Source: Roseococcus pinisoli
GTDB lineage: Bacteria > Pseudomonadota > Alphaproteobacteria > Acetobacterales > Acetobacteraceae
Assembly (NCBI RefSeq): GCF_018413645.1
Contig: NZ_JAHCDA010000004.1
Span: 1 to 64,000, forward strand
Reading direction: 5' to 3'
DNA: 64,000 bases
Positions within the stretch are counted from its first letter, which is position 1, and the number at the start of each line of letters is the position of its first letter. Under the pieces are notes generated by a model. That model was given only the letters and a program-made list of their open reading frames with translations, was not told where the DNA came from and ran no database searches. Positions 44,085 to 52,302 of the stretch are shown here, one piece after another. A program made the translations under genes and the position numbers.

Positions 44085-45673
44085 TGCGTCGCCCCGCCGC
44101 CTTCGCGCCGCTGCGCCACCCAGCCTTCCGGCTGCTCTGGCTCGCCAACCTCGCCTCCAATACCGGGCTCTTCATCCAGAACACGGCGGCCGGCTGGCTA
44201 ATGACCAGCCTGGACCCCGCGCCCATCATGGTGAGCTTCGTGCAGGCCTCCTCGATGCTGCCGGTCTTCCTGCTGGCACTGCCGGCCGGCGCCCTGGCCG
44301 ACATCATGGACCGCCGGCTCTTCCTCATCGCGGCACAGGTCTGGATGGTCCTGATGGCAGGCCTCCTGTGCCTGCTGACCTGGAGCGGCGGGCTAGGGCC
44401 CTGGGGGCTCATCGCCTTCACCTTCGCGCTCGGCGCCGGCCTCGCCATGACCTTCCCCGCCTGGGCCGCCACCACGCCGGAGCTGGTCCCGCGCGAGGAT
44501 CTGGTGGGCGCGATCGCGCTCAACGGCATCGGCTTCAACCTGACCCGCGCGGTGGGCCCTGCGATCGGCGGCCTCGTCATCGCCTGGTTCAGCGTCGAGG
44601 CCGCCTTCGCGCTCAATGCCCTGTGCATCCTGACGCTGGTGGTCTCCCTGCTGCTCTGGAAGCGCGAGAAGGTGACCTCGCGCATGCCGCGCGAGCAGTT
44701 CCTCTCCGCCATTCGCGCGGGCTCGCGCTTCGTGGCGGCAACGCCTGCCATGCACGCCGCGATCATCCGCGCGGTGACCTTCTTCCTCTTCGGCTCCGCC
44801 GTCTGGGGCCTGCTGCCGCTGCTGGTGAAGCAGACGCTGCAGCTCGGCCCGCAGGCCTTCGGCCTGCTGCTCGGCTGCATGGGCGCGGGCGCGGTCGGCG
44901 CGGGCTTCCTGCTGCCGGCGGTGCGCGGGCGGCTCGACCGCTCGGGCCTGGTCTTCTGGTCCTCGCTGCTGAGCGCCCTGTCGCTGCTGATCCTGGCGAC
45001 GCTCCACCACTGGGCCTTTGCCGCGCTGGGCATGCTGCTCTACGGCGTGTCCTGGATCTCCGCCGCCTCGACGCTGCAGGCCTCGGCGCAGCTGGCGGCG
45101 CCGGCCTGGGTCCGCGCGCGGGCGATGGGCGTCTACCAGATGTGCTTCTTCGGCGCGATGGCGGCGGGCGCGGCCTTCGCGGGCTGGATCGCCGGCCGCA
45201 TCGGCGTCGAGTTCACCATGATCCTCTTCGCGGCCGGCGCTGCGGGCGGGGCCATCGCCGTGCGGGGCTGGCGGCTCGAAGGCGTGGTCGCGACGCCGCC
45301 GGCCACCGTGCAGCTCGCCCGCCCCGAGCCCGCCGCGGCCGAGCTGCGCGCCATGCTGCATGAGGGCGACCGGCAGGTGATGGAGGCCGTCCGCTACCGC
45401 GTCTCGCCGGCCGACCGGCCGCGCTTCCTGGCGGCGATGGCGGAATGCCGGCGCGTCCGCCTGCGCGGCGGCGCCGCCTCCTGGCGGCTCTACGAGGACG
45501 TCGCGCATCCCGAGCGATGGGTCGAGCTCTGGTCGATCGAGAGCTGGGCCGAGCATCTGCGCGAGGCCGCGCGGCTGACCGAGGAGGACCGGGCCATCCT
45601 GGCCAGGGCGGCAGGCTTCCACAACGTCGAGGGCGGCCCGGAAGCCGCGCGCTACGTGAATGTCAGGGTCTAG
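44084..45673 (+). CDS. MFS transporter with C-terminal ABM-like domain
   Basis: 529 residues. The first 400 form a 12-helix MFS transporter of the EntS/MFS_3 type: RHPAFRLLWLANLASNTGLFIQNTAAGWL near the start and GALADIMDRRLFLIAAQ as the loop 2-3 motif. Residues about 410-529 are cytosolic and resemble the small ferredoxin-like ABM fold: MEAVRYRVSPADRPRFLAAM and HPERWVELWSIESWAEHLRE. Such tails occur in this transporter group, with unknown function. It overlaps the purine permease gene by one base, so the two are coupled. Substrate unknown. Confidence 0.83.
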   Translation: MRRPAAFAPLRHPAFRLLWLANLASNTGLFIQNTAAGWLMTSLDPAPIMVSFVQASSMLPVFLLALPAGALADIMDRRLFLIAAQVWMVLMAGLLCLLTWSGGLGPWGLIAFTFALGAGLAMTFPAWAATTPELVPREDLVGAIALNGIGFNLTRAVGPAIGGLVIAWFSVEAAFALNALCILTLVVSLLLWKREKVTSRMPREQFLSAIRAGSRFVAATPAMHAAIIRAVTFFLFGSAVWGLLPLLVKQTLQLGPQAFGLLLGCMGAGAVGAGFLLPAVRGRLDRSGLVFWSSLLSALSLLILATLHHWAFAALGMLLYGVSWISAASTLQASAQLAAPAWVRARAMGVYQMCFFGAMAAGAAFAGWIAGRIGVEFTMILFAAGAAGGAIAVRGWRLEGVVATPPATVQLARPEPAAAELRAMLHEGDRQVMEAVRYRVSPADRPRFLAAMAECRRVRLRGGAASWRLYEDVAHPERWVELWSIESWAEHLREAARLTEEDRAILARAAGFHNVEGGPEAARYVNVRV

Positions 45674-45738
45674 GCACCGCCGCGTGACGCCGCCCGGGCA
45701 CCTTCCCATAATGGCCATGACCAAGGAGTCAGGAAGTC

Positions 45739-46221
45739 ATGGCCAAGCTTGCGAAGACCCGTAACTCTCTGGGCGAGAACACGCGCATCGCCAGCGTCGC
45801 GCTGCTCAACGCCGCCCTCGTCGACCTCATGGACCTCACCAATTCGGTTCGCATGGCGCATTGGAACGTGAAGGGCCCGCATTTCGCGGCGCTGCACGCC
45901 CAGTTCGAGACCTTCTACGACCAGCTCGGCGTCGCGGTGGACGACACGGCCGAGCGCGTCGTCCAGCTCGGCGGCACGCCGACGGGCACGACACAGCAGA
46001 TCGGGGCGGCCACGCGCCTCGCGCCCTACCCCGCCGATCTCAAGGACGGCCTGGCCCATGTGGCCGCGCTGGCGGAGCGCTACGGCGCCCTCGCCAACAC
46101 GACCCGCGAGGCGATCGACGCCGCCGCCGAGGCCGGCGACGCCGACACGGCCGATCTCTTCACCGGCACCTCGCGCCTGCTCGACAAGGCGCTGTGGATG
46201 CTGGAGGCGCATCTCGGCTGA
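45739..46221 (+). CDS. dps: Dps-type DNA-binding ferritin
   Basis: 160 residues. Dps forms 12-mers that oxidise and store iron and coat DNA in stress. The ferroxidase site is seen in VRMAHWNVKGPHFAALHAQFETFYDQL (His, Asp) and VAVDDTAERVVQLGG (Asp, Glu). The N-terminus MAKLAKTRNSLGEN is Lys/Arg-containing, as used for DNA contact. The ATG follows AAGGAGTCAGGAAG. Oxidative-stress control (OxyR or Fur/Irr) is expected but no site was identified. Confidence 0.92.
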   Translation: MAKLAKTRNSLGENTRIASVALLNAALVDLMDLTNSVRMAHWNVKGPHFAALHAQFETFYDQLGVAVDDTAERVVQLGGTPTGTTQQIGAATRLAPYPADLKDGLAHVAALAERYGALANTTREAIDAAAEAGDADTADLFTGTSRLLDKALWMLEAHLG

Positions 46222-46240
46222 CGATAGGCGTCGCCTATCG
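46222..46240 (+). terminator. Hairpin directly after dps
   Basis: CGATAGGC (46222-46229), loop GTC, GCCTATCG (46233-46240) begins at the base after the stop codon. Perfect 8-bp stem, no T-run. Confidence 0.45.
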
Positions 46241-46318
46241 GATCCATCGCCACGAATATGTTGCCGCTCCCCCGGTTTGGCTCCACGAAATGAGCCACAC
46301 CGCGGGGATGCCCCTCCA

Positions 46319-47032
46319 ATGGCGACGATCGAAACATATCTGGACATCGCCCAGGCCTGCTACGCGCGGGCCGGCTCGGCGGTGGATGCGCCCGCCGACT
46401 GGACCGTCCAGAAATGGGAATGGGCCACCTGGTACGGCAATGGCTACCAGGGCGGCGTCTTCGAATCCGCTTCCGAGATCATCGTCGGCTTCTCGGGCAC
46501 CAAGGGCGGCCTGACCACCGCGCCCATCTCCCAGAATTCCGGCAATGTGCGGATCGGCCTGAACGTGATCCCCAACATGTCCGGCAGCGCCTTTGCGATG
46601 GTGAAATGGGCGCAGGCCAATGCCTTCGGGCGCTCCATCAGCATCGTCGGCCATTCGCTGGGCGGCGGGTTGGCGCAGGTGGTGGGCAACTGGTCAGGCC
46701 TGCCCTTCATCTCCTTCAACGGGCCGGGCATGGCCTCGCACCTGAAGATGTCCGCCTTCAACCTCTTCAAGCCGCAGCAGATGGTCCGTTCCGCGCTGGC
46801 GAAGAACACCTCGGACACCGTCGGCATCTGCTTCACGGTGAAGGGTGATTTCGTCGGCGAGTTCGGCGCGCATGTGGGCCACGAGATCGTCGTGCCCAAG
46901 CGGAGCCCGGACGACTCGCACAGCCTCGATGCGATCCTGGCCGGCTTCACCCTCGCCAAGGCGCGGGCCTCGACGCCTCGGACCCTGCTGTCGATCTGGC
47001 CGGCGCTGGCCGGGGGCCGCGCCCGGCGCTGA
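46319..47032 (+). CDS. Lipase-like alpha/beta hydrolase
   Basis: 237 residues. The nucleophile elbow is GHSLGGGLAQVVG (Ser near residue 110), the pattern of class 3 lipases. Downstream Asp and His candidates are in TVKGDFVGEF and GAHVGHEIVV, in the right order for a triad. No signal peptide is seen. The N-terminus (ATIETYLDIAQACYA) resembles phage or effector-type lipases that start with a similar helix. A weak ribosome site precedes the ATG. Substrate unknown; the gene sits between dps and parE with no obvious partner. Confidence 0.65.
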   Translation: MATIETYLDIAQACYARAGSAVDAPADWTVQKWEWATWYGNGYQGGVFESASEIIVGFSGTKGGLTTAPISQNSGNVRIGLNVIPNMSGSAFAMVKWAQANAFGRSISIVGHSLGGGLAQVVGNWSGLPFISFNGPGMASHLKMSAFNLFKPQQMVRSALAKNTSDTVGICFTVKGDFVGEFGAHVGHEIVVPKRSPDDSHSLDAILAGFTLAKARASTPRTLLSIWPALAGGRARR

Positions 47033-47138
47033 GTGGAGTATCCCCTTGGTAAGGGAGAGGCCCGGGGATCGACGGCGCTGAGGTTGCGAAGGCCCCCGCG
47101 CCTCGGGTAAGGTCCGGCCCGGGGACAGCGAACACATC

Positions 47139-49112
47139 ATGAACGACCTTTTCGGGGGGCGCGGCGGCAAGGCTGGCGCGGCCACCAGCTACAACGCCGC
47201 CGACATCGAGGTCCTGGAAGGGCTCGAGCCCGTGCGCCGTCGCCCCGGCATGTATATCGGCGGCACGGACGAGAACGCGCTCCACCACCTGGCCGCCGAG
47301 ATCCTGGACAATGCCATGGACGAGGCGGTGGCCGGCCATGCCGACCGCATCGACGTGGTGCTGGAGGCGGGGAACTGGTTCTCCGTGCGCGACAACGGCC
47401 GCGGCGTGCCGGTCGATCCGCATCCCAAATTCCCCAAGCTCTCGGCCCTCGAGGTCATCCTCACCACGCTGCATTCGGGCGGAAAATTCTCCGGCAAGGC
47501 CTATGACACCTCGGGCGGCCTGCATGGCGTGGGCAGCAGCGTGGTGAACGCGCTCTCCGAGGAGCTGGAGGTCGAGGTCGCGCGCGGCGGCGAGCTCTTC
47601 CGCCAGACCTATGCGCGCGGCAAGCCTACCTCGAAGCTCAAGCGCAGCGGCGAGGTGCGCAACCGCCGCGGCACGCTGATCCGCTTCAAGCCCGACCCCG
47701 AGATCTTCGGCAGCCTGCAGTTCCGCGCCGAGCGGCTGTTCAAGCTCTGCCGCTCCAAGGCCTATCTGTATCGCGGCGTCGAGATCCGCTGGCGCTGCGA
47801 CGCCTCCCTCGTGAACGGCGACACGCCGACCGAGGCGGTGCTGCACTTCCCCGGCGGCCTGTCGGACTTCCTGGCCTCGGCCGTCGAGGGCCGTTCGGCC
47901 GTGGTGCAGGCGCCCTTCGCGGGCACCGCCGAGTTCCCGAATTCCGCCGGCCGCTGCGAATGGGCCATCACCTGGCTCGACCAGGGCGACGGCTTCCTCT
48001 CCACCTACGCCAACACCATCCCCACGCCGCAGGGCGGCACGCATGAGGCCGGGCTGCGCGGCGCGCTGCTCAAGGGGTTGCGCGCCTATGGCGAGATGAA
48101 GAAGGAGAAGCGCGCCGCCAATATCACCGCCGAAGACATGCTCGGCGGCATGGCGGGGATGCTCAGCGTCTTCATCCGCGACCCGCATTTCCAGGGCCAG
48201 ACGAAGGACAAGCTCACCAACGCCGACGCCCAGCGCCTGACCGAAGGCGCGCTGCGCGATCCCTTCGACCATTGGCTCGCCGGCGATCCGCAGAACGCCG
48301 ACAACCTGCTCGCCTTCGCGATCGAGCGCTCGGAGGAGCGGCTGCGCCGCCGCGCCGAGAAGGACACGCCCCGCAAGTCGGCCACGCGCAAGCTCCGCCT
48401 GCCGGGCAAGCTCACCGACTGCTCCAGCGAGAGCAGCGTGAACACCGAGATCTTCCTGGTCGAGGGCGACAGTGCCGGCGGCTCGGCCAAGCAGGCGCGC
48501 GACCGCGAGACCCAGGCGGTGCTGCCGCTGCGCGGCAAGATCCTGAACGTGGCCAGCGCCTCGGCCGAGAAGCTGCGCGGCAACCAGGAGCTCAAGGACC
48601 TCATCGAGGCGCTGGGCTGCGGCGTGGGCGACCGGTTCGACATCGCGAGGCTGCGCTACGGCCGCGTCGTCATCATGACGGACGCCGACGTCGACGGCGC
48701 GCATATCGCCGCCCTGCTCATGACCTTCTTCTACAAGGAGCTGCCGGAGCTGGTGCGGCAGGGGAAGGTCTACCTGGCCCAGCCGCCGCTCTTCCGCCTG
48801 CAGGCCGGCGACAAGAGCGTCTATGCGATGGATGACGCCGACCGCGAGCGGCAGCTCAAGCGCCACTTCAAGGCGAACCAGAAGGTCGAGGTCAGCCGCT
48901 TCAAGGGCCTGGGCGAGATGCCGGCCGCGGTGCTGAAGGAGACCACCATGGCGCCCGCCAAGCGCGTGCTGCTGAAGGTGGTGCTGCCGCCGGAGGAGCG
49001 CGCGAAGACGGCGGAACTCATGGAGGCGCTGATGGGCCGCAAGCCGGAGCTGCGCTTCAAGTTCATCCAGGACAATGCCGCGACGCTGGATGCCGAGGCC
49101 GTGGATGCGTGA
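47139..49112 (+). CDS. parE: DNA topoisomerase IV subunit B (ParE)
   Basis: 657 residues. ATPase subunit partnering ParC (7310). GHKL ATPase motifs: EILDNAMDEAVAGHA (Mg-binding Asn), VRDNGRGVPV and TSGGLHGVGSSVVNALS. The Toprim domain shows FLVEGDSAGGSAKQARDR, LPLRGKILNV and MTDADVDGAHIAALLM. Length is typical of ParE, shorter than GyrB in lacking a large insert. parC and parE are about 38 kb apart here rather than adjacent. Confidence 0.95.
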   Translation: MNDLFGGRGGKAGAATSYNAADIEVLEGLEPVRRRPGMYIGGTDENALHHLAAEILDNAMDEAVAGHADRIDVVLEAGNWFSVRDNGRGVPVDPHPKFPKLSALEVILTTLHSGGKFSGKAYDTSGGLHGVGSSVVNALSEELEVEVARGGELFRQTYARGKPTSKLKRSGEVRNRRGTLIRFKPDPEIFGSLQFRAERLFKLCRSKAYLYRGVEIRWRCDASLVNGDTPTEAVLHFPGGLSDFLASAVEGRSAVVQAPFAGTAEFPNSAGRCEWAITWLDQGDGFLSTYANTIPTPQGGTHEAGLRGALLKGLRAYGEMKKEKRAANITAEDMLGGMAGMLSVFIRDPHFQGQTKDKLTNADAQRLTEGALRDPFDHWLAGDPQNADNLLAFAIERSEERLRRRAEKDTPRKSATRKLRLPGKLTDCSSESSVNTEIFLVEGDSAGGSAKQARDRETQAVLPLRGKILNVASASAEKLRGNQELKDLIEALGCGVGDRFDIARLRYGRVVIMTDADVDGAHIAALLMTFFYKELPELVRQGKVYLAQPPLFRLQAGDKSVYAMDDADRERQLKRHFKANQKVEVSRFKGLGEMPAAVLKETTMAPAKRVLLKVVLPPEERAKTAELMEALMGRKPELRFKFIQDNAATLDAEAVDA

Positions 49113-49120
49113 TCCTGTTC

Positions 49121-49195
49121 CTCAGGCGCCGGGCGCGGCCTCTGGCCGCCTGAGACGGTAGGTCGGTCCGCCCACGCCGGCCGCCGTGCGGCCGG
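49121..49195. terminator. Two tandem hairpins between convergent parE and peroxidase genes
   Basis: First: CTCAGGCG (49121-49128) pairs with CGCCTGAG (49147-49154), with an alternative inner stem GCGGCC-TCT-GGCCGC (49135-49149) that excludes part of it. Second: CCGGCCGC (49177-49184), CGT, GCGGCCGG (49188-49195). They probably end both transcripts; the first can switch between two folds. Confidence 0.45.
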
Positions 49196-49223
49196 TCCTC
49201 AGTGCACGTGACAGGCTGGCCGG

Positions 49224-49715
49224 TCAGCCCTTGCCGTTCAGCAGCCCCTGGATCGCGCCCTTGATCGCCTCGGGCTTGGTCGTCGAGCCGTAGCGGCGGA
49301 CCACCTTTCCCTGACCGTCGACCAGGAACTTCGTGAAGTTCCACTTGATCGACGAGGTGCCGAAGAAGCCCTTCGCCTGGCTCCTCAGCCATTGATACAG
49401 GGGATGCGCGCCCGGCCCGTTGACCTCGACCTTCGCGAACATCGGAAAGCCGACGCCGTAGGTGAGCCGGCAGAACTCGCCGATCTCCGCCTCGCTGCCG
49501 GGCTCCTGCGCGCCGAACTGGTTGCAGGGGAAGCCCAGCACCGCGAAGCCCCGGCTGGAGAATTCCTGATGGAGCTTCTCCAGTCCCTCATATTGCGGGG
49601 TGAAGCCGCATTTGCTGGCCGTGTTGACGATCAGCAGGACCTGGCCGCGATACTCGGCGAGCGGGACGTCCCGGCCGGCGAGGTCGCGCGCGGCGAAGTC
49701 GTAGGCCGTCGTCAC
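49224..49715 (-). CDS. Glutathione peroxidase family protein
   Basis: 163 residues, cytosolic (no signal). Active-site Cys is in NTASKCGFTPQYEGLEKL; the conserved GFPCNQFGAQEPG carries the second Cys and Gln, and SSIKWNFTKFLVDGQG the Trp-Asn. The second Cys suggests thioredoxin-type turnover as in BtuE-like enzymes. The neighbour upstream is a small gene 1 base away. A paralogue with export signal is at 16757. Confidence 0.92.
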   Translation of the reverse strand: MTTAYDFAARDLAGRDVPLAEYRGQVLLIVNTASKCGFTPQYEGLEKLHQEFSSRGFAVLGFPCNQFGAQEPGSEAEIGEFCRLTYGVGFPMFAKVEVNGPGAHPLYQWLRSQAKGFFGTSSIKWNFTKFLVDGQGKVVRRYGSTTKPEAIKGAIQGLLNGKG

Positions 49716-49716
49716 C

Positions 49717-49929
49717 TCAGATCGGCTTGTGCGCGCGGTCGATCAGCCGCGAGAAGAAGCCAGGCTTCTTGGCGGGGGCCTCGGGCGCCACGACCTTGGT
49801 CGCCGCCGCGGCCTCCTCCCGGGCGCGCTTCTCCTTGTCGCGCATCCAGGCCTCCAGACTCATGCCGGCCTTGGCCGCGCGCTTCGCTTCGTAGCTGCGC
49901 TGGCCTTCCGTGAGCTTCTTCGCGTCCAT
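49717..49929 (-). CDS. Small charged hypothetical protein
   Basis: 70 residues: a basic helical N-terminal half (AKKLTEGQRSYEAKRAAKAG then MSLEAWMRDKEKRAREEAA), a Pro/Ala linker and a C-terminal segment KKPGFFSRLIDRAHKPI. No family recognised. ATG 49929 is used; a GTG directly before it could also start. Its stop is 1 base from the peroxidase ATG, so the two are likely cotranscribed and coupled. Confidence 0.6.
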   Translation of the reverse strand: MDAKKLTEGQRSYEAKRAAKAGMSLEAWMRDKEKRAREEAAAATKVVAPEAPAKKPGFFSRLIDRAHKPI

Positions 49930-50017
49930 CACTCAACTCCGGGGAATCTCGATTCCGCTCCTTGTGCCCATCGCCGGGGCTTGCGGCAAGCGGGGCGCAG
50001 CGCTTAACGCAGGCGTC

Positions 50018-50350
50018 ATGGACGCACGCGTCAAAGCCCATATCTGGGTCTCCATGGCCATTCGCATGTCGGACATGGCCGGCCGCCCCGCCGCCGTGCT
50101 GCGGAAGGGCGATCCCGATTCCGGCGGCCTGCTCTGCGTGCTCGAGGGGCGCGAGGGCCAGGTCGTCCTTTCCCAGGCGCGCGACGCGGAAGGCCGCGCG
50201 GCCTGGGTCCGCGGCACCGGGCCCGCGCCCGTCGACCGCGAGACGGTCGATGCCTATGTCGAGCGCCAGGTGAAACGCGACCCGGACCTCTGGGTCCTGG
50301 AATTCGAGGCGCCGGACTACCTGCCGCCCTTCGAGGCGCGGATCATCTAA
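50018..50350 (+). CDS. DUF1491 family protein
   Basis: 110 residues. The N-terminus RVKAHIWVSMAIRMSDMAG, the middle AAVLRKGDPDSGGLL and the C-terminal QVKRDPDLWVLEFEAPD match the DUF1491 layout found across alphaproteobacteria. Function unknown, cytosolic. It is divergent from the small charged-protein gene, with 88 bases between. Confidence 0.8.
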   Translation: MDARVKAHIWVSMAIRMSDMAGRPAAVLRKGDPDSGGLLCVLEGREGQVVLSQARDAEGRAAWVRGTGPAPVDRETVDAYVERQVKRDPDLWVLEFEAPDYLPPFEARII

Positions 50351-50367
50351 GGGGCAAAGCCCTGACC

Positions 50368-51366
50368 TCAGGCCGCTTCGCGCGCCGCGTAGCCCTGCGG
50401 GTTGGCCAGATGCCAGTTCCAGGCCGTGCGCACGATATCCTCGAGCGCGGCGTGCTTCGGCGTCCAGCCGGTCTCGGCCCGCAGCCGCGCCGAGGAGGCC
50501 ACCAGCGACGGCGGGTCACCCGCGCGGCGCGGACCATTCTCGTGCGGGACCTTGCGGCCGGAGACGCGCTCCACCGCCGTCATCACCTCGCGCACCGAAT
50601 GGCCAGCACCGTTGCCGATATTGTAGCGCACCGAGCCCTGCTCGAGCCGCGGCAGGACCGCGATATGCGCGGCAGCCAGATCCGCCACATGCACATAGTC
50701 GCGGATCGCGGTGCCGTCGGGCGTGTCGTAATCGGTGCCGAAGACATGCAGCGGCGGCAGGTGGCCGAGCGTCGCCAGGATCGCACGGGGGATGAGGTGG
50801 GTCTCCGGCGTGTGATCCTCGCCGGCGCGGCCGAGCGGATCGGCGCCCGCCGCGTTGAAGTAGCGCAGCGCCGCCGAATGCAGGCCATGCGCGCTCTCCG
50901 CCCAGGCCAGCGCCTGCTCGATCATCAGCTTGGAGAGGCCGTAGGGATTGACCGGGGTGGTCGGAGCCTCCTCCGGGATGGGCGTGGATTTGGGGACGCC
51001 GAAGACGGCGGCCGTGGAGGAGAAGACGAAGCGCAGGCAGCCCGACTGCGCCGCGGCCTCGGCCAGGTTCAGGCTGTTGGACAGGTTCTCCCGGCAGTAG
51101 CGCAGCGGCTGCTGCATGCTCTCGCCGACCAGCGAGAGCGCGGCGAGGTGGAAGACGGCGTCGAACTTCCAGGCCGCGAAGACCTCGTCCAGGCGCTTCC
51201 GTTCGGCGAGGTTGGCATGGATGAAGGTGGCCCCGGCCGGCACAGCCTCGCGATGACCGGTGGAGAGGTCATCCACCACGACCACCTCATGGCCCGCATC
51301 GAGCAGGGCCAGGACCACATGGCTGCCAACATAGCCGGCACCGCCGGAAACCAGATAACGCGACAT
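50368..51366 (-). CDS. galE: UDP-glucose 4-epimerase
   Basis: 332 residues. Interconverts UDP-glucose and UDP-galactose for surface polysaccharides. The NAD-binding loop is GGAGYVGSHVVLAL; catalytic Tyr-Lys is in NPYGLSKLMIEQAL, with Ser in FSSTAAVFG; RDYVHVADLAAAHI and NIGNGAGHSVREV follow. It lies downstream of a squalene/phytoene synthase family gene, 55 bases apart, same strand. Confidence 0.93.
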   Translation of the reverse strand: MSRYLVSGGAGYVGSHVVLALLDAGHEVVVVDDLSTGHREAVPAGATFIHANLAERKRLDEVFAAWKFDAVFHLAALSLVGESMQQPLRYCRENLSNSLNLAEAAAQSGCLRFVFSSTAAVFGVPKSTPIPEEAPTTPVNPYGLSKLMIEQALAWAESAHGLHSAALRYFNAAGADPLGRAGEDHTPETHLIPRAILATLGHLPPLHVFGTDYDTPDGTAIRDYVHVADLAAAHIAVLPRLEQGSVRYNIGNGAGHSVREVMTAVERVSGRKVPHENGPRRAGDPPSLVASSARLRAETGWTPKHAALEDIVRTAWNWHLANPQGYAAREAA

Positions 51367-51421
51367 GATTCACCCGTCCTTCTGGGTCGGATCAATGGCC
51401 GGTGATTATGGCACGAATTCG

Positions 51422-52216
51422 CTAGCGGCTTGGCATCTGCGCCGCAAAGAGAACGGCCAGCCGGTCGCCCAGGCCCCGGCGCACCTCCCTGCCCCGCGCG
51501 AGGCGGCGCAGGTCCCGCCGCGCCAGTGTCAACGGCAGGGCGGCGGCGACGGCGGAACGCGGCAGCCCGCGCAGGCTCGGCGCCGGCGGCGCGGCGGCCG
51601 CGAGCTGCCGGATCACGGGCGCCGCGGCCTCGGGCGCGGCGACCACCTCCTCGGGTGCGATGAGCTCGGCCGGCAGCAGGCAGCGGCCCTGCCCGGCCAG
51701 GACAGGCACCGCCCGCAGCAGCCCCGCCAGCCCATAGAGCGCGCCCCCCTGCTGCAAGGCCGGCAGCAGGGCCGGCGGCGCGCCCAGCAGGCGGCCGGCG
51801 ACCACGGCGAAGCCGCCCGCCGTGCCCCGCAGATAGGCATGGAGCGCGGCCGTGGTGGGGATGCCCTCCTCGTCCATCTCCGCCTCGCGCGCCTCGGCCA
51901 TGGCGATCAGCCCCTCGGCGTCCAGCGTGCCGTCGCGGATGGCGGCGTGCAGCGGGGCGGCGACCTCGTGCTGGCGGGCCGGGCGGCCGGCCACCGCCTC
52001 CTCCACGGCCTCGCGCCACCAGGTGAGGCGGATCAGCGCGATCATGGGGTTATGTGCGGCCTCGCGGGCGCGGGCGATCTCGTGGTTGAAGGCGATCAGG
52101 GTGAAGAGCGCCTCCCGCTTCTCGGCCGGCGCGAAAAGCGCGCAGAAGAAGCGGTCCGGGTCGTGACGGCGCGCGATCGCGCCGCAGGGGGAGAGTTCAG
52201 GCACGCGAAAGCGCAT
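51422..52216 (-). CDS. Squalene/phytoene synthase family protein
   Basis: 264 residues. The all-helical fold of head-to-head prenyl synthases. The first Asp motif region reads IARRHDPDRFFCALFAPAEKREAL; the NHEIARAREAAHNPMIALIRLTWWREAVEE region (here in pieces: FNHEIARAREAAHNP and IRLTWWREAVEE) is typical. The second Asp-rich motif (DxxxD) is not seen; the equivalent place reads YGLAGLLRAVPVL. It therefore more likely belongs to the NDUFAF6-like non-catalytic group linked to complex I assembly than to the true synthases. ATG 52216 is used. Confidence 0.7.
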   Translation of the reverse strand: MRFRVPELSPCGAIARRHDPDRFFCALFAPAEKREALFTLIAFNHEIARAREAAHNPMIALIRLTWWREAVEEAVAGRPARQHEVAAPLHAAIRDGTLDAEGLIAMAEAREAEMDEEGIPTTAALHAYLRGTAGGFAVVAGRLLGAPPALLPALQQGGALYGLAGLLRAVPVLAGQGRCLLPAELIAPEEVVAAPEAAAPVIRQLAAAAPPAPSLRGLPRSAVAAALPLTLARRDLRRLARGREVRRGLGDRLAVLFAAQMPSR

Positions 52217-52223
52217 GGCCTCA

Positions 52224-52287
52224 ACCGTGTCACGGTGCAAGCGGTTGACGGACGGAGATACCCTGCTTAGCTGCGGAACCAGGTTCC
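52224..52287 (+). promoter_or_regulatory. sodB promoter region with two 6-1-6 palindromes
   Basis: ACCGTG-T-CACGGT (52224-52236) lies upstream of a candidate -35 TTGACG (52245-52250) with TTAGCT at 52267-52272 (16 bases). GGAACC-A-GGTTCC (52275-52287) lies after it, just before AGGAG. Both palindromes are perfect. They could be operators for sodB or the divergent gene; the regulator is unknown. Confidence 0.4.
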
Positions 52288-52302
52288 TCCAGGAGAAACG
52301 CC

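Noticed and set aside
46947-48866. 639-codon open frame antisense to parE
   Set aside because: Shadow frame of parE, with the same low-information composition as the other antisense frames.
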